From assembly GCA_018819515.1 (NCBI GenBank), contig JAHJPX010000014.1, positions 122,857 through 186,856 of the forward strand: a stretch of 64,000 nt of DNA, in the 5' to 3' direction. The notes beneath the pieces are model-generated. The model was not told the DNA's origin. It was given only the letters and a program-made list of their open reading frames with translations, and searched no databases. This document shows, in pieces, positions 8,960 through 16,196 of the stretch; the first letter of the stretch is position 1; every line of letters starts with the position of its first letter. The translations under genes and the position numbers were made by a program. This stretch comes from Gammaproteobacteria bacterium (GTDB lineage: Bacteria; Pseudomonadota; Gammaproteobacteria; Burkholderiales; Rhodocyclaceae).

Positions 8960-10348
8960 TCAGGTCTCCTGAACCTGCGGCACACGCACGACGGTAACGC
9001 TGCACGGCGCCTCGGCGACCACGCGGGCCGAAACGCTGCCAAGATAGCGCCGCAACGCCGAGGAGCCGCGAGCGCCCATCACGATGTGGTCGGCGTGGGC
9101 AGTGCGGGCATGCTCGACGATCCGCCCCGCTGCCTCGCCGCCGGTGAGGACGTGGAAACGAACGCGATCTTCCGGCAAATGGAGCGAATGCGCCCACTGG
9201 CGAAGCATCGCCAGTTTGGCGGTATGCAGCGATCGGCCAATGGCGTCTCCCCCCTCCTGTTCCGTCATGATCGACGGTTCCAGCACGCTGACACAGGTAA
9301 CGCGCCAGTGCGGATCGTGGGCGACCAGCCGCTGCAAGCTTGTACGGATGGCTTCTGCCAGCGCTACGTTGTGGTCGTCGGTATCGATGGCCACCAGCAG
9401 ATGCGGCGCGCGTTCCAGTTGTCGCGCCGGCCGGACGGGTTGCGCAGCGTCGAGCCCACGCTCCGACCACCAGCGCTTCATGGCCAGCCAGGGACCACCA
9501 CGCCGCAGGCGACGCCCGCGTTCGCCGATCGCCACCTGGTCCGGATGGGCGAGATCGTGGGCGAGTTGCGCCGCCGAGGCGTAGCGACGCTCCCGCCGCA
9601 CCGCCAGGCAGTGGAGGATGATCTCCTGCAGCCACTCGGGAATCTGCGGATTGAGCGCGCGCAGCGGCGGCGGATCGAACCAGCGACGTCGATGCAGGTT
9701 CCATTTGCTCGCGGACTTGCCGAAGGGATAGCGTCCGGTCGCCAGACGATAGAGGATCGCGCCGGCGGCGAAAAGGTCGCTGCGCGGATCGCCGCGCACG
9801 CCGATCACCTGCTCGGGTGCGATCGTGGCCGGCGTGCCCAGCATCGTCGTCCTCCCGTCGCTTTCGCTGGCGGCCAGATCGGGCAGGTCGCCGTGGCAGG
9901 CGAGGCCGAAATCGATCAACGCCATATGGTCATCGGCGAGCAGCGCATGCGCGGGCGTCAGGTCCTGGTGAACCACATTCTGCCGGTGCAGCGCATGCAG
10001 CGCGTCGGCGAGCAGCACGCCGAGACGCGCCACCTCGGTGGCCGGCAGCGGCGCCCCGGCGGCAATCGCTTCCAGCGACCGCCCCTCGATCCGCTCGACG
10101 GCGAGCCAGGGACCGCGAGCGTCCTCGCCATGGCCGAGACAGCGCGGAACGTGCGGCCCGGCAAGCCGGCACAAAATCATTTGCTCTGTTTCGAATCCGG
10201 CCAGGCATGCGGGATGGACGTCGAAGCCGGATCGCGGCCGCTTGAGCAGGCAGCGCTCGCCGGCCGGCGTTTCCGCCTCGAAGAGATCGGCCATGCTGCC
10301 GGAACGGTACGGAGAGAGAACGCGAAATTCGCCCGCCACCTCGCTCAT
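8960..10348 (-). CDS. Ser/Thr protein kinase fused to C-terminal universal stress domain
   Basis: Predicted cytosolic signalling protein, 462 residues. The N-terminal Hanks-type kinase domain (about 5-270) has the ATP-anchoring lysine in CLLKRP (K36), catalytic loop HQDLTPAHAL (D129, with Q in place of the usual R), DFG at 146-148 and an APE-like triad at 177-179 (IAPEQ). The glycine-rich loop is degenerate (YRSGSMADLFEA). From about 320 a UspA-type domain follows, ending with the G-x2-G-x9-G pattern (VMGARGSSALRRYLGSVSA). It is the last gene of a six-gene minus-strand operon and overlaps the phosphoesterase gene by 4 bp (ATGA). Targets are unknown; the transporters and stress proteins of the same block are candidates. 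Confidence 0.88.
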   Translation of the reverse strand: MSEVAGEFRVLSPYRSGSMADLFEAETPAGERCLLKRPRSGFDVHPACLAGFETEQMILCRLAGPHVPRCLGHGEDARGPWLAVERIEGRSLEAIAAGAPLPATEVARLGVLLADALHALHRQNVVHQDLTPAHALLADDHMALIDFGLACHGDLPDLAASESDGRTTMLGTPATIAPEQVIGVRGDPRSDLFAAGAILYRLATGRYPFGKSASKWNLHRRRWFDPPPLRALNPQIPEWLQEIILHCLAVRRERRYASAAQLAHDLAHPDQVAIGERGRRLRRGGPWLAMKRWWSERGLDAAQPVRPARQLERAPHLLVAIDTDDHNVALAEAIRTSLQRLVAHDPHWRVTCVSVLEPSIMTEQEGGDAIGRSLHTAKLAMLRQWAHSLHLPEDRVRFHVLTGGEAAGRIVEHARTAHADHIVMGARGSSALRRYLGSVSARVVAEAPCSVTVVRVPQVQET

Positions 10349-11085
10349 GTGCCGTGCTCCAGTCGTCGCGCCAGGCTTTCCGGCAAACCGGCGGAGCGCA
10401 CCTTGGTCGCAGCAGTGATCCAGTCATAGGCGACGCGCTGAAAAGTCAGCCGTCGCGACACGCCGTCGAAAAGCTGGTAGCAGGCAGCCGGATTGCCGTC
10501 GCGCGGCTGGCCGACCGAGCCACCCAGGACCAGCCAGCGGCGGCCCTTGCTCAACGGCACCGCCACACCCGGACGCGGCGTGAAAGCGGACACCGTGTCG
10601 CGCGCGGAGAAATAGAGCATCGGCTGGTGGACATGGCCGCCGAAAACGATCCGCGCTCCCGTCGCCGCCAGGCAGCGGCCGGCCGCCACTGTCCCGGCGA
10701 TGTATTCCCAGTCCTTCGGTTCCGCGGCGCTGGCGTGTACGAACAGCAGGTCGTCGCGCGCGACGACATAGGGCAACGCGGCCAGGAACTCGCGCTCGGC
10801 ATCGCCGAGCCGGCCACGCGTCCAGATCGCCGACTCGCGCGACACGGGATTCATGTCCGCCCACAGGCCGCCCAGCGCCGCATCGTCGTGGTTGCCTCGC
10901 AGGACGATGGCGCCGCACGCGGCATGCGCCCGCACGACGTCGATGCACGCGCAGGGATCGGCGCCATAGCCGACCAGGTCGCCGAGAAAGGCGAATTCCT
11001 CGGCTCCTTCCCGCCGGGCATGCGCCAGACAGGCCACCAGCGCTTCGAGGTTGGCGTGGACGTCGGAAAGGATCGCGACCTTCAT
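10345..11085 (-). CDS. Metallophosphoesterase (calcineurin-like)
   Basis: Predicted metal-dependent phosphoesterase, 246 residues, of the YfcE/bacterial phosphodiesterase-like group. The metal-ligand motifs are in order: D-x-H at 8-10 (LSDVHAN), GDLVGYG from G35, GNHDD at 64-68, and GGHVH later (VFGGHVHQP). A dispersed palindrome near the 3' end encodes VSRRLTF in frame. The gene overlaps its downstream neighbour, the kinase-USP gene, by 4 bp. The start ATG at 11085 sits in an ATGA overlap with the upstream gene stop; the longer frame upstream is the shadow of that gene. Substrate is not predictable; next to a protein kinase it could be a phosphatase or nucleotide hydrolase (inference). Confidence 0.88.
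   Translation of the reverse strand: MKVAILSDVHANLEALVACLAHARREGAEEFAFLGDLVGYGADPCACIDVVRAHAACGAIVLRGNHDDAALGGLWADMNPVSRESAIWTRGRLGDAEREFLAALPYVVARDDLLFVHASAAEPKDWEYIAGTVAAGRCLAATGARIVFGGHVHQPMLYFSARDTVSAFTPRPGVAVPLSKGRRWLVLGGSVGQPRDGNPAACYQLFDGVSRRLTFQRVAYDWITAATKVRSAGLPESLARRLEHGT
10440..10466 (+). repeat. dispersed palindrome copy, in frame inside the phosphoesterase gene
   Basis: Core GTCAGCCGTCGCGACACGCC preceded by AAAA. The gene reads the complementary strand, giving GVSRRLTF, the same frame as in the dihaem cytochrome and CWC genes (GVLPRLTF). Confidence 0.75.
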
Positions 11086-11684
11086 GCCGCCAAACGTAGC
11101 ACGACCACGGCGCCGAGGAAAACCATGAACTCCAGCACGGTGACCCAGACCAGCAGGCGCACGATGCGCCGGCTGCGCGGCGCCATCGACAACATGAAGC
11201 CTTCGTTCCACCAGCGCCACAGCGGGAAGAGGGGCAGCCGGCCCCAGCGGCGGCGCGCCAGCAGATGACGGCGGATCGCCATCACCCAGGGCACCAGGCT
11301 CTTGTCGACGTCGGCAACGCGCGGGTCGTCCGCATCGTCGATGCGTGGATAGTGTTCGGTGACGACGAGCCGCACGCCTTCCGGCACAGCTTCGGCCATC
11401 ACGCGCGTTTCGAGTTTCAGGCTGTTCGCGTAGCTCACCACGAGAGCGCCGTCGGCAGTGCCCGTTTCGGCCTCGGTGTCGATCCGCCGCCCATTGCTCT
11501 CGTTGAACGCGGCGAGGCGGAAACCGCGTGCGCGCGACTCCCAGCGCTCGATCGCCAACTGCGGGTTCAGCCGGAACAGCCGCTCGGCATCGCCAAGGAA
11601 GGCACGCACCGCATCGGCCGGCAGCGCCAGAACCGTTTCGGCGCGGGCGACATCTACGTCCGTTGCGCGATCAGCAGCGGACAT
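11082..11684 (-). CDS. Membrane-anchored protein of unknown function, possibly SRPBCC-like
   Basis: I do not recognise this 200-residue protein. The first 150 residues are soluble and show alternating beta-type segments (TVLALPADAVRAFLGDAERLFRLNPQ, then RRIDTEAETGTADGALVVSYAN), which resemble a START/SRPBCC lipid-binding fold (inference only). A basic segment (RRHLLARRRWGRLP) leads to one or two C-terminal hydrophobic segments (about 172-198) that would anchor it in the inner membrane. It overlaps the phosphoesterase start by 4 bp and the upstream USP gene by 31 bp, so it belongs to the same operon. The start ATG at 11684 was chosen as the first one giving a non-shadow protein. Confidence 0.7.
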   Translation of the reverse strand: MSAADRATDVDVARAETVLALPADAVRAFLGDAERLFRLNPQLAIERWESRARGFRLAAFNESNGRRIDTEAETGTADGALVVSYANSLKLETRVMAEAVPEGVRLVVTEHYPRIDDADDPRVADVDKSLVPWVMAIRRHLLARRRWGRLPLFPLWRWWNEGFMLSMAPRSRRIVRLLVWVTVLEFMVFLGAVVVLRLAA

Positions 11685-12217
11685 GCCAGCCCACGCGCCA
11701 GCGTTTCCAGGTCCATGCGCGAGCGCAGGCCCTCTTCGCCCTTGCGGCGCGGCGGGCCGATGACGACAAGGTTCGCGTCCACTTCGGCGGCGACCGCCAG
11801 CGCCGTTTTCGCCGGATCGCCAAAGCGCAGCACCGAACGATAGGCGAACCCCATCTCGCGGCAACGGGTTTCGACGGCGGCCAGTTCGCGCCGGGCGTCG
11901 TTCTCCAGCATGTTCTCGACGTAGTCGCCGAACGCGTCGCGCGTCGACGCGTTGTTGAGCCAGTCGTCGCCCTGCATGCCGGCCCAGAGTTCCGGCACGA
12001 TCAGGCAATGGATGATAGTGGTGACGCCGGGAACGGCGAGCTCGAAAGCGAGCGCCTCGGCCGCCGCCGCTCCCCGGGTGCCGTGATGGCAGAGGAGCAG
12101 CGTGGCCGGACGGAAGACCCCCGCCGGGAACGCCGCTTCGCGGCGTTCCCTCCCCGGGGGGGCCGGATAAGCCCCCGACGGTCCGGCGCTTTTCTCCTGC
12201 AGGAGGTTACTTGCCAA
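11654..12217 (-). CDS. Universal stress protein family protein
   Basis: Single UspA-type domain, about 187 residues if the TTG at 12217 is the start. The domain begins at about residue 38 (ATLLLCHHG) and ends with the nucleotide-binding pattern VVIGPPRRKGEEGLRSRMDLETL and LLIAQRT. The first ~35 codons are Pro/Arg-rich, contain a perfect 11-bp hairpin (12126-12150) and hold no ATG or GTG, so the true start is unclear. They may be leader rather than protein. The stop region overlaps the next gene by 31 bp. It is the third universal-stress gene or fusion in this block, supporting a shared stress-signalling theme. Confidence 0.75.
   Translation of the reverse strand: MASNLLQEKSAGPSGAYPAPPGRERREAAFPAGVFRPATLLLCHHGTRGAAAAEALAFELAVPGVTTIIHCLIVPELWAGMQGDDWLNNASTRDAFGDYVENMLENDARRELAAVETRCREMGFAYRSVLRFGDPAKTALAVAAEVDANLVVIGPPRRKGEEGLRSRMDLETLARGLACPLLIAQRT
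12126..12150. repeat. Perfect 11-bp hairpin near the start of the USP gene
   Basis: GGGAACGCCGC, loop TTC, GCGGCGTTCCC. It lies 67 bp downstream of the putative TTG start and 57 bp past the stop of the small membrane protein. It could stabilise mRNA ends within the operon or be a separate palindromic repeat. No T-run follows, so it is not a classical terminator. Confidence 0.6.
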
Positions 12218-12335
12218 CGATCAATACCACTCCGATGGCGATGACGATGGCGAAGATCAGCGCGCCGATGTCTTCCTTGCGGTCGCTGACGAAGATCGAC
12301 AGGCTGCTGCCGCGCTCGAATTTCTGTTCGGACAT
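12207..12335 (-). CDS. Small single-pass membrane protein (42 aa) paired with exporter
   Basis: A 42-residue protein starting at ATG 12335 with a good ribosome-binding site (AGGAG about 8 bp upstream). The N-terminal half is polar (SDRKEDIGA near 17-25) and the C-terminal half is one hydrophobic helix (about 25-41, ALIFAIVIAIGVVLIVG). It sits 11 bp downstream of the large YeiH/PSE-type transporter gene, so it is probably co-translated and may be an accessory subunit of that transporter (inference). Its family is not recognised. Confidence 0.75.
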   Translation of the reverse strand: MSEQKFERGSSLSIFVSDRKEDIGALIFAIVIAIGVVLIVGK

Positions 12336-12346
12336 GACGAATCTCC

Positions 12347-14101
12347 TTAGATGAATTCCTTGACGAACAGCAGCACGACGATCAGCGAACCGACCGCTTT
12401 TACCGTACCGACGACGCCGCCGATGACCAGCGGCTTGCCGCCGGCCTGTTTGAGCGCCGCGCCGGTGATCTGCATGCCCAGCCCGATCAGGCCGAAAGCG
12501 AACAACCAGGCGATCCAGTCGCGGAAGGCGCCGATCGCCTTCGAGCTGTGCCACGCCGCCTTATGCGCGTTTCCGAGGGCCTTCTTGGCGCCCTCGTCCA
12601 GGCCCGGCAACTTGCCGATCGAACGCAGCAGCGCATCCTGTTCGCGGGTGGTTTCCTTGCGGTTGGCGATCAGGTCGGCGATTGCCTGATGGGCGTCCTC
12701 GGGCGTGGCGTGGCGCTTGCCGACGTTGACGACGTTGGCAGTGAAATAGTCCTGCAACGCCTTCGCGCCTTCCGCCTCCCTCAGGCGGGCGAGTTCCTTG
12801 CCGAGCGCGGCGGTTTCGTTCTCCTTGAGCAGGCTCTGTTCCTTGACCTTGGCCGCATCGAAATACTTGCCCTTGTACTGGTCGGCTGGCGCGAAGACGC
12901 CGATGGTCGACAAGGCGAACATCAGGATGAAGCCGAGCACGAACACCGGGAACTTCGAGATCAGCACGTTGCCGAGGTTTACCTTCTCGGCGCCGGCTTC
13001 GTGTTTGACGTACCAGGCGGCCAGCCAGATGACGATGATCGGCAGGAACAGCACGCGGGTGATGTTGAAGATCTCGGCGACTTTCAGCGTTTCGATGCCC
13101 TTGGGATCGAAGGCCAGCGCCGCGCCGGCGACCTGCGCCGAGTTGAGGATGCCGGTGCCGGCCCAGGCGCCGAACTGCACCGGGCCCATGCCGAGCAGAT
13201 GGCCGATGGTCGGGAAGATGAACATGCAACCGACACCCCAGACCAGGATGGTGCCGATCGTGTAGGCAATCTCCGCAGCCTTAGCATTGACCACCGGTGA
13301 CGCGGCGACCGTCGCCGAGACGCCGCAGACGCCCATGCCGGCCGAAAGTACCGCCGTCATCGAATTGCCGGCCTGCATGCGCTTGCCCATGAGCAGCACC
13401 ATCCACACCGAGCCGAGCACGAAGATGCCGATCATCACCACCGACAGCATGCCGAGCTGCGCCAGCTCCGCCGCACTGTAAAGCGTGCCGAGCAGGATGA
13501 CGCCGGTCTTGAGGAAGAAACGCGCCGTGCGCACACCATTGGCCGCCCAGTCGGGAATCCGGAACACATTAACAACAACGATGCCGATGACGATGCCCAG
13601 CACCACGTAGTTGAGGTTGAATATCTTGGCGAAATCCCAGCCCAGCGCCGGCTTGGCCGCGCTGCCCCAGTTGGCGAACATCGGGTCGAGCCCCCAGCGA
13701 ACGATGAAGGCAATGAGAAGAATGAACGCCATGCCGGGAAAGATCGACAAGTAGTAATCGAGGCTGCCCTCCTTCGGCGTCCAGAGGAGGATCAGCAAGC
13801 CGAGCGCGGCCGCAATGCCGCCGAAGATGTAGCTCAACTGGGCCTGTTTCGCCTTGGCGCTGTCGAACTTGGATTTCGGCATTTTCATTTCCGGCGCCGG
13901 CACTCCAGTCGCCTGGGCCTTTTCGGCGGCAGCCTTCAGGTCGGCTTCGTATTTCTTTTCGACTTTCTGGTGATCGGACCAGGCACTGTGCTGCAACCAG
14001 CTCTGCACTCCGTCCACGCTACCGCTGGCGTTGAGCCAACCCCACAGCAGCATGATCACGCCGATGACAAGCAACGCGGGTGACTTTCTCGTGTAGATCA
14101 T
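12347..14101 (-). CDS. Putative sulfate exporter family (YeiH/PSE) transporter, enlarged
   Basis: Polytopic inner-membrane protein, 584 residues, against roughly 340 for a usual YeiH-type member. It has an extra N-terminal helix (about 8-25) followed by a charged segment (40-85). The conserved core carries GVRTARFFLKTGVILLG, NSMTAVLSAGMGVCGVSATVAASPVV and the C-terminal GLIGLGMQITGAALKQAGGKPL. Between the last core helices lies a charged, probably coiled-coil insertion of about 120 residues (about 410-530), analogous to the insertion in the SulP protein upstream. It is first in the minus-strand operon that ends with the kinase-USP fusion. Substrate unproven; the family name rests on weak evidence for sulfate or sulfonate export. 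Confidence 0.85.
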   Translation of the reverse strand: MIYTRKSPALLVIGVIMLLWGWLNASGSVDGVQSWLQHSAWSDHQKVEKKYEADLKAAAEKAQATGVPAPEMKMPKSKFDSAKAKQAQLSYIFGGIAAALGLLILLWTPKEGSLDYYLSIFPGMAFILLIAFIVRWGLDPMFANWGSAAKPALGWDFAKIFNLNYVVLGIVIGIVVVNVFRIPDWAANGVRTARFFLKTGVILLGTLYSAAELAQLGMLSVVMIGIFVLGSVWMVLLMGKRMQAGNSMTAVLSAGMGVCGVSATVAASPVVNAKAAEIAYTIGTILVWGVGCMFIFPTIGHLLGMGPVQFGAWAGTGILNSAQVAGAALAFDPKGIETLKVAEIFNITRVLFLPIIVIWLAAWYVKHEAGAEKVNLGNVLISKFPVFVLGFILMFALSTIGVFAPADQYKGKYFDAAKVKEQSLLKENETAALGKELARLREAEGAKALQDYFTANVVNVGKRHATPEDAHQAIADLIANRKETTREQDALLRSIGKLPGLDEGAKKALGNAHKAAWHSSKAIGAFRDWIAWLFAFGLIGLGMQITGAALKQAGGKPLVIGGVVGTVKAVGSLIVVLLFVKEFI

Positions 14102-14249
14102 TCCCCTCCCCCCCCTTCAGTCATGCGATGAAAGACCGGAAGCGACGCCTCCGGTGATTCCGGACTCATCGAAACATCACGAGCGCCGACCCGTCCCCCT
14201 CCTGTGCCGATGAACGGCACGCATGCAGCATGATCGGGGCAGCGCGCCG

Positions 14250-14280
14250 AATATACTCCAGCGAACAAGTCAACTGTCAA
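14250..14280 (-). promoter_or_regulatory. Possible sigma70-type promoter for the exporter operon
   Basis: On the minus strand TTGACA (14280-14275) and TATATT (14255-14250) are separated by 19 bp, slightly long for a sigma70 promoter. It lies about 150 bp upstream of the exporter ATG. No experimental support; the alternative TTGACT -35 would be too close. Confidence 0.4.
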
Positions 14281-14304
14281 GCGGCAGAATGACGCATCGC
14301 AGCA

Positions 14305-14403
14305 CGAAAGTGTGGAGCTTCGCTCCATCCCTCGCGTTGCTCGGGACCGCCACTTCGTGGCGTCCTGCGCCCTTTGGGCTGGTCAGCCGTGGCGACACGC
14401 CGA
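14305..14403 (+). repeat. Composite three-hairpin repeat element, copy A
   Basis: About 100 bp shared with 34543-34643. It contains hairpin 1 (TGGAGC-TTC-GCTCCA, 14313-14327), hairpin 2 (CGCCAC-TTC-GTGGCG, 14348-14362), hairpin 3 (GCCC-TTT-GGGC, 14369-14379), and at its end a copy of the dispersed palindrome (14382-14403, GTCAGCCGTGGCGACACGCC). Hairpin 1 differs from copy B by a compensatory A-T to G-C exchange and hairpin 3 differs only in its loop, so base pairing appears to be conserved. Confidence 0.8.
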
Positions 14404-14441
14404 TTAAGCCGCCGCTAATCATCCATTAAGGCGCTCATAAG
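14404..14441. promoter_or_regulatory. Four 11-bp-phased YTAAG-like boxes upstream of the first SHP gene
   Basis: TTAAG (14404), CTAAT (14415), TTAAG (14426) and ATAAG (14437) start exactly 11 bp apart. The same design precedes the second SHP gene (18411-18448). TTAAG-N6-TTAAG is the spacing of PmrA/QseB-type boxes (family knowledge). The PmrA/QseB-like regulator at 20058 is the likely binder (inference). Confidence 0.7.
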
Positions 14442-14490
14442 TCGTGGCGCCCAGACTCCAGCGCCGTGTTCACCGCCCAAGGAGCCGATC

Positions 14491-14895
14491 ATGAATCATT
14501 ACCTCCTGCTGTCGCTGCTGCTGGCCAGCGCCGCTTCCGCGGCGGAAACGCCGCACCAGACTCTTGATCTCTACACCACCGAAGCCGCCCGCCGGATTCC
14601 CGGTTTCGAGCCGAATGCGGGTCTCGGCGAAGTTTTCTTTCAGCGCCGCTTCGCCAAGGCGCCGAACACGCCGTCGTGCGTCAGTTGTCACTCGGACAAC
14701 CCCGTCAAACATGGTCGCCATGCGGCGACCGGCCATCGCATCGGCCCGCTGGCGCCAGCCTCCGGCAACGAGCGCCTGACCGATCCGGCGATGGTCGAAA
14801 AATGGCTGGCGCGAGACTGCCAGCGCGTCATCGGGCGCGAATGCACCGCCGGCGAAAAGGCCGACCTGCTGTCCTACCTGATTTCGCCGGATTGA
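14491..14895 (+). CDS. SHP-like c-type cytochrome (DUF1924), paralogue 1
   Basis: Exported monohaem cytochrome c of the sphaeroides-haem-protein type, 134 residues. A signal peptide covers about 1-18 (cleavage near ASA-AET). The haem motif CVSCH is at 63-67. SHP proteins bind haem with an Asn as the sixth ligand that is displaced on oxygen or NO binding (family knowledge); N93 in SGNERLTDP is the matching residue. C110 and C118 could form the SHP disulfide. It stands alone, downstream of a phased operator identical in design to that of its paralogue at 18499. Its 3' end overlaps the convergent kinase gene by 22 bp. Confidence 0.88.
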   Translation: MNHYLLLSLLLASAASAAETPHQTLDLYTTEAARRIPGFEPNAGLGEVFFQRRFAKAPNTPSCVSCHSDNPVKHGRHAATGHRIGPLAPASGNERLTDPAMVEKWLARDCQRVIGRECTAGEKADLLSYLISPD

Positions 14896-16196
14896 CTCGC
14901 GTTTGCCGGCGGCAAGTGCAACCAGGCTTCCAGCCCGCCGCCGTCACGCCGCCGCAATTCGACGCGCCAATGGTTGGCCTGCGCCAGTTGGCGGACGATC
15001 GCCAAGCCGAGTCCGGCACCGCCGATGGCGGGATTGCGTGCGGCGTCGAGACGATGGAAGGGCTCGAACACCGCGTCGAGTTGTTCCTCCGGAATACCCG
15101 GCCCGCGATCGAGAACACCGATGCGAATCTCGCCCTCCCACGCCTCGGCCACCAGTTCGATCGGCGCCTCGCCGCCGTAGCGGCGCGCGTTATCGAGCAG
15201 ATTGCCGATGGCGCGGCGCAGGCCCAGCGGCGGCGCTTTCACGCGGAGTTCCGGACTGCTGACCGCTACCCTGCCGTCGCTGCCGGCCAGTTCGAGCAAC
15301 AGTCCGCGCACATCGACATCTTCCAATGTCCCGCTGGCCAGGCCGCGCGCCAGGTCGAGCACGTTGCCGATCAGGCGATCCATTTCCTCGATGTCGGCCT
15401 CGAGCCGCAAAAAGAGCTTCGGGCCGGGCTTCTTTTCCAGCAGGGCCAGCGCCACGCGCATGCGCGCCAGCGGCGTGCGCAGGTCGTGCGACACGCCCGC
15501 GAGCAGGGTCGTGCGCGCGGCAAGCAGGTCTCGCACCTGGCGCGCCATGGCATTGAAGCGTTGCGCCAGGGTCGCCAACTCGCGAGGGCCGGCTTCCGGT
15601 AACAGTTCCGGCACTTCGCCGCGACCGACCCGCGCGGCCGCCCGCTCAAGGCGGGCAAGCGGGCCGACGGCCAACCGCGCCAGCCATACCGCGGCCAGCA
15701 GCGCCATGACCAGCCCCCCCGCGAGCGAGATCAGCATGGTGTTCAACGGCTGCGTTCCGATCCGGTCGTGCGGCAGGCCGACGGAAATCGTTCCGCCCCC
15801 GGAAGGCAGCGACACCCAGTACCATGTCTGGTCGCCGACGACCTCGGCCGTGAGATGAAGGCGACTGCCAGCCTTCTCGGCCAGCGCTTCCTCGAGGAAA
15901 TAAAGATAGGGGCCGTGCAGGGGGTCCTGCACGGCCGGCGGCATGTCGGCACGCAACGCCAGCAGATGGTTGCGCGCCAGTTCCACTTCGAAAGCCGGCC
16001 GCGTATGCGGAGGCAGTTCGGCCCAAGTCTGCGCCGAGAGCACCATCAACCCGGCCAGGTCGCCCGCGGCGCGGCGCGCCATCGGCAACATCAGCATGCT
16101 GACGACCACTACACCCATCAGCAGCTCGAACACAACGAAAAACACCGCCAGCAGCAGCGCGTACTGCCGGGCCAGACTGATGCCATTTCGCTTCAT
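14874..16196 (-). CDS. EnvZ-like sensor histidine kinase
   Basis: Inner-membrane sensor kinase, 440 residues. It has an N-terminal helix (about 12-38), a periplasmic domain of about 110 residues, a second helix (about 153-175) and a HAMP domain (about 175-225). The phosphoacceptor H237 lies in LLAGVSHDLRTPLARMR, the EnvZ/RstB type of H box, and is followed by an ATPase domain with N box (NLLDNARRY), G1 (DRGPGIP) and G2 (GGAGLGLAIV). It is translationally coupled (ATGA overlap) to the upstream OmpR-type regulator. The sensed signal is unknown. Confidence 0.93.
   Translation of the reverse strand: MKRNGISLARQYALLLAVFFVVFELLMGVVVVSMLMLPMARRAAGDLAGLMVLSAQTWAELPPHTRPAFEVELARNHLLALRADMPPAVQDPLHGPYLYFLEEALAEKAGSRLHLTAEVVGDQTWYWVSLPSGGGTISVGLPHDRIGTQPLNTMLISLAGGLVMALLAAVWLARLAVGPLARLERAAARVGRGEVPELLPEAGPRELATLAQRFNAMARQVRDLLAARTTLLAGVSHDLRTPLARMRVALALLEKKPGPKLFLRLEADIEEMDRLIGNVLDLARGLASGTLEDVDVRGLLLELAGSDGRVAVSSPELRVKAPPLGLRRAIGNLLDNARRYGGEAPIELVAEAWEGEIRIGVLDRGPGIPEEQLDAVFEPFHRLDAARNPAIGGAGLGLAIVRQLAQANHWRVELRRRDGGGLEAWLHLPPANASQSGEIR

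Larger units (their letters stand above)
14102..14490. other. Intergenic region with promoter, structured repeat and operator
   Basis: 389 bp between the divergent exporter operon and the first SHP-like gene. From left to right it holds a possible minus-strand promoter (14250-14280), the ~100-bp three-hairpin element (14305-14403), and the phased YTAAG-type array (14404-14441) just upstream of the cytochrome gene. A 76-codon minus-strand open frame over 14098-14328 has no recognisable protein character and is not called. Confidence 0.7.

Noticed and set aside
14098..14328. 76-codon minus-strand frame upstream of the exporter gene
   Set aside because: Low-complexity, no domain or good start, overlaps promoter DNA of the exporter.
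15485..15512. Repeat-like GTCGTGCGACACGCC in the EnvZ-like kinase gene
   Set aside because: This is the coding DNA of the conserved H box (SHDLRTPL) on the other strand; similarity to the repeat is coincidental.
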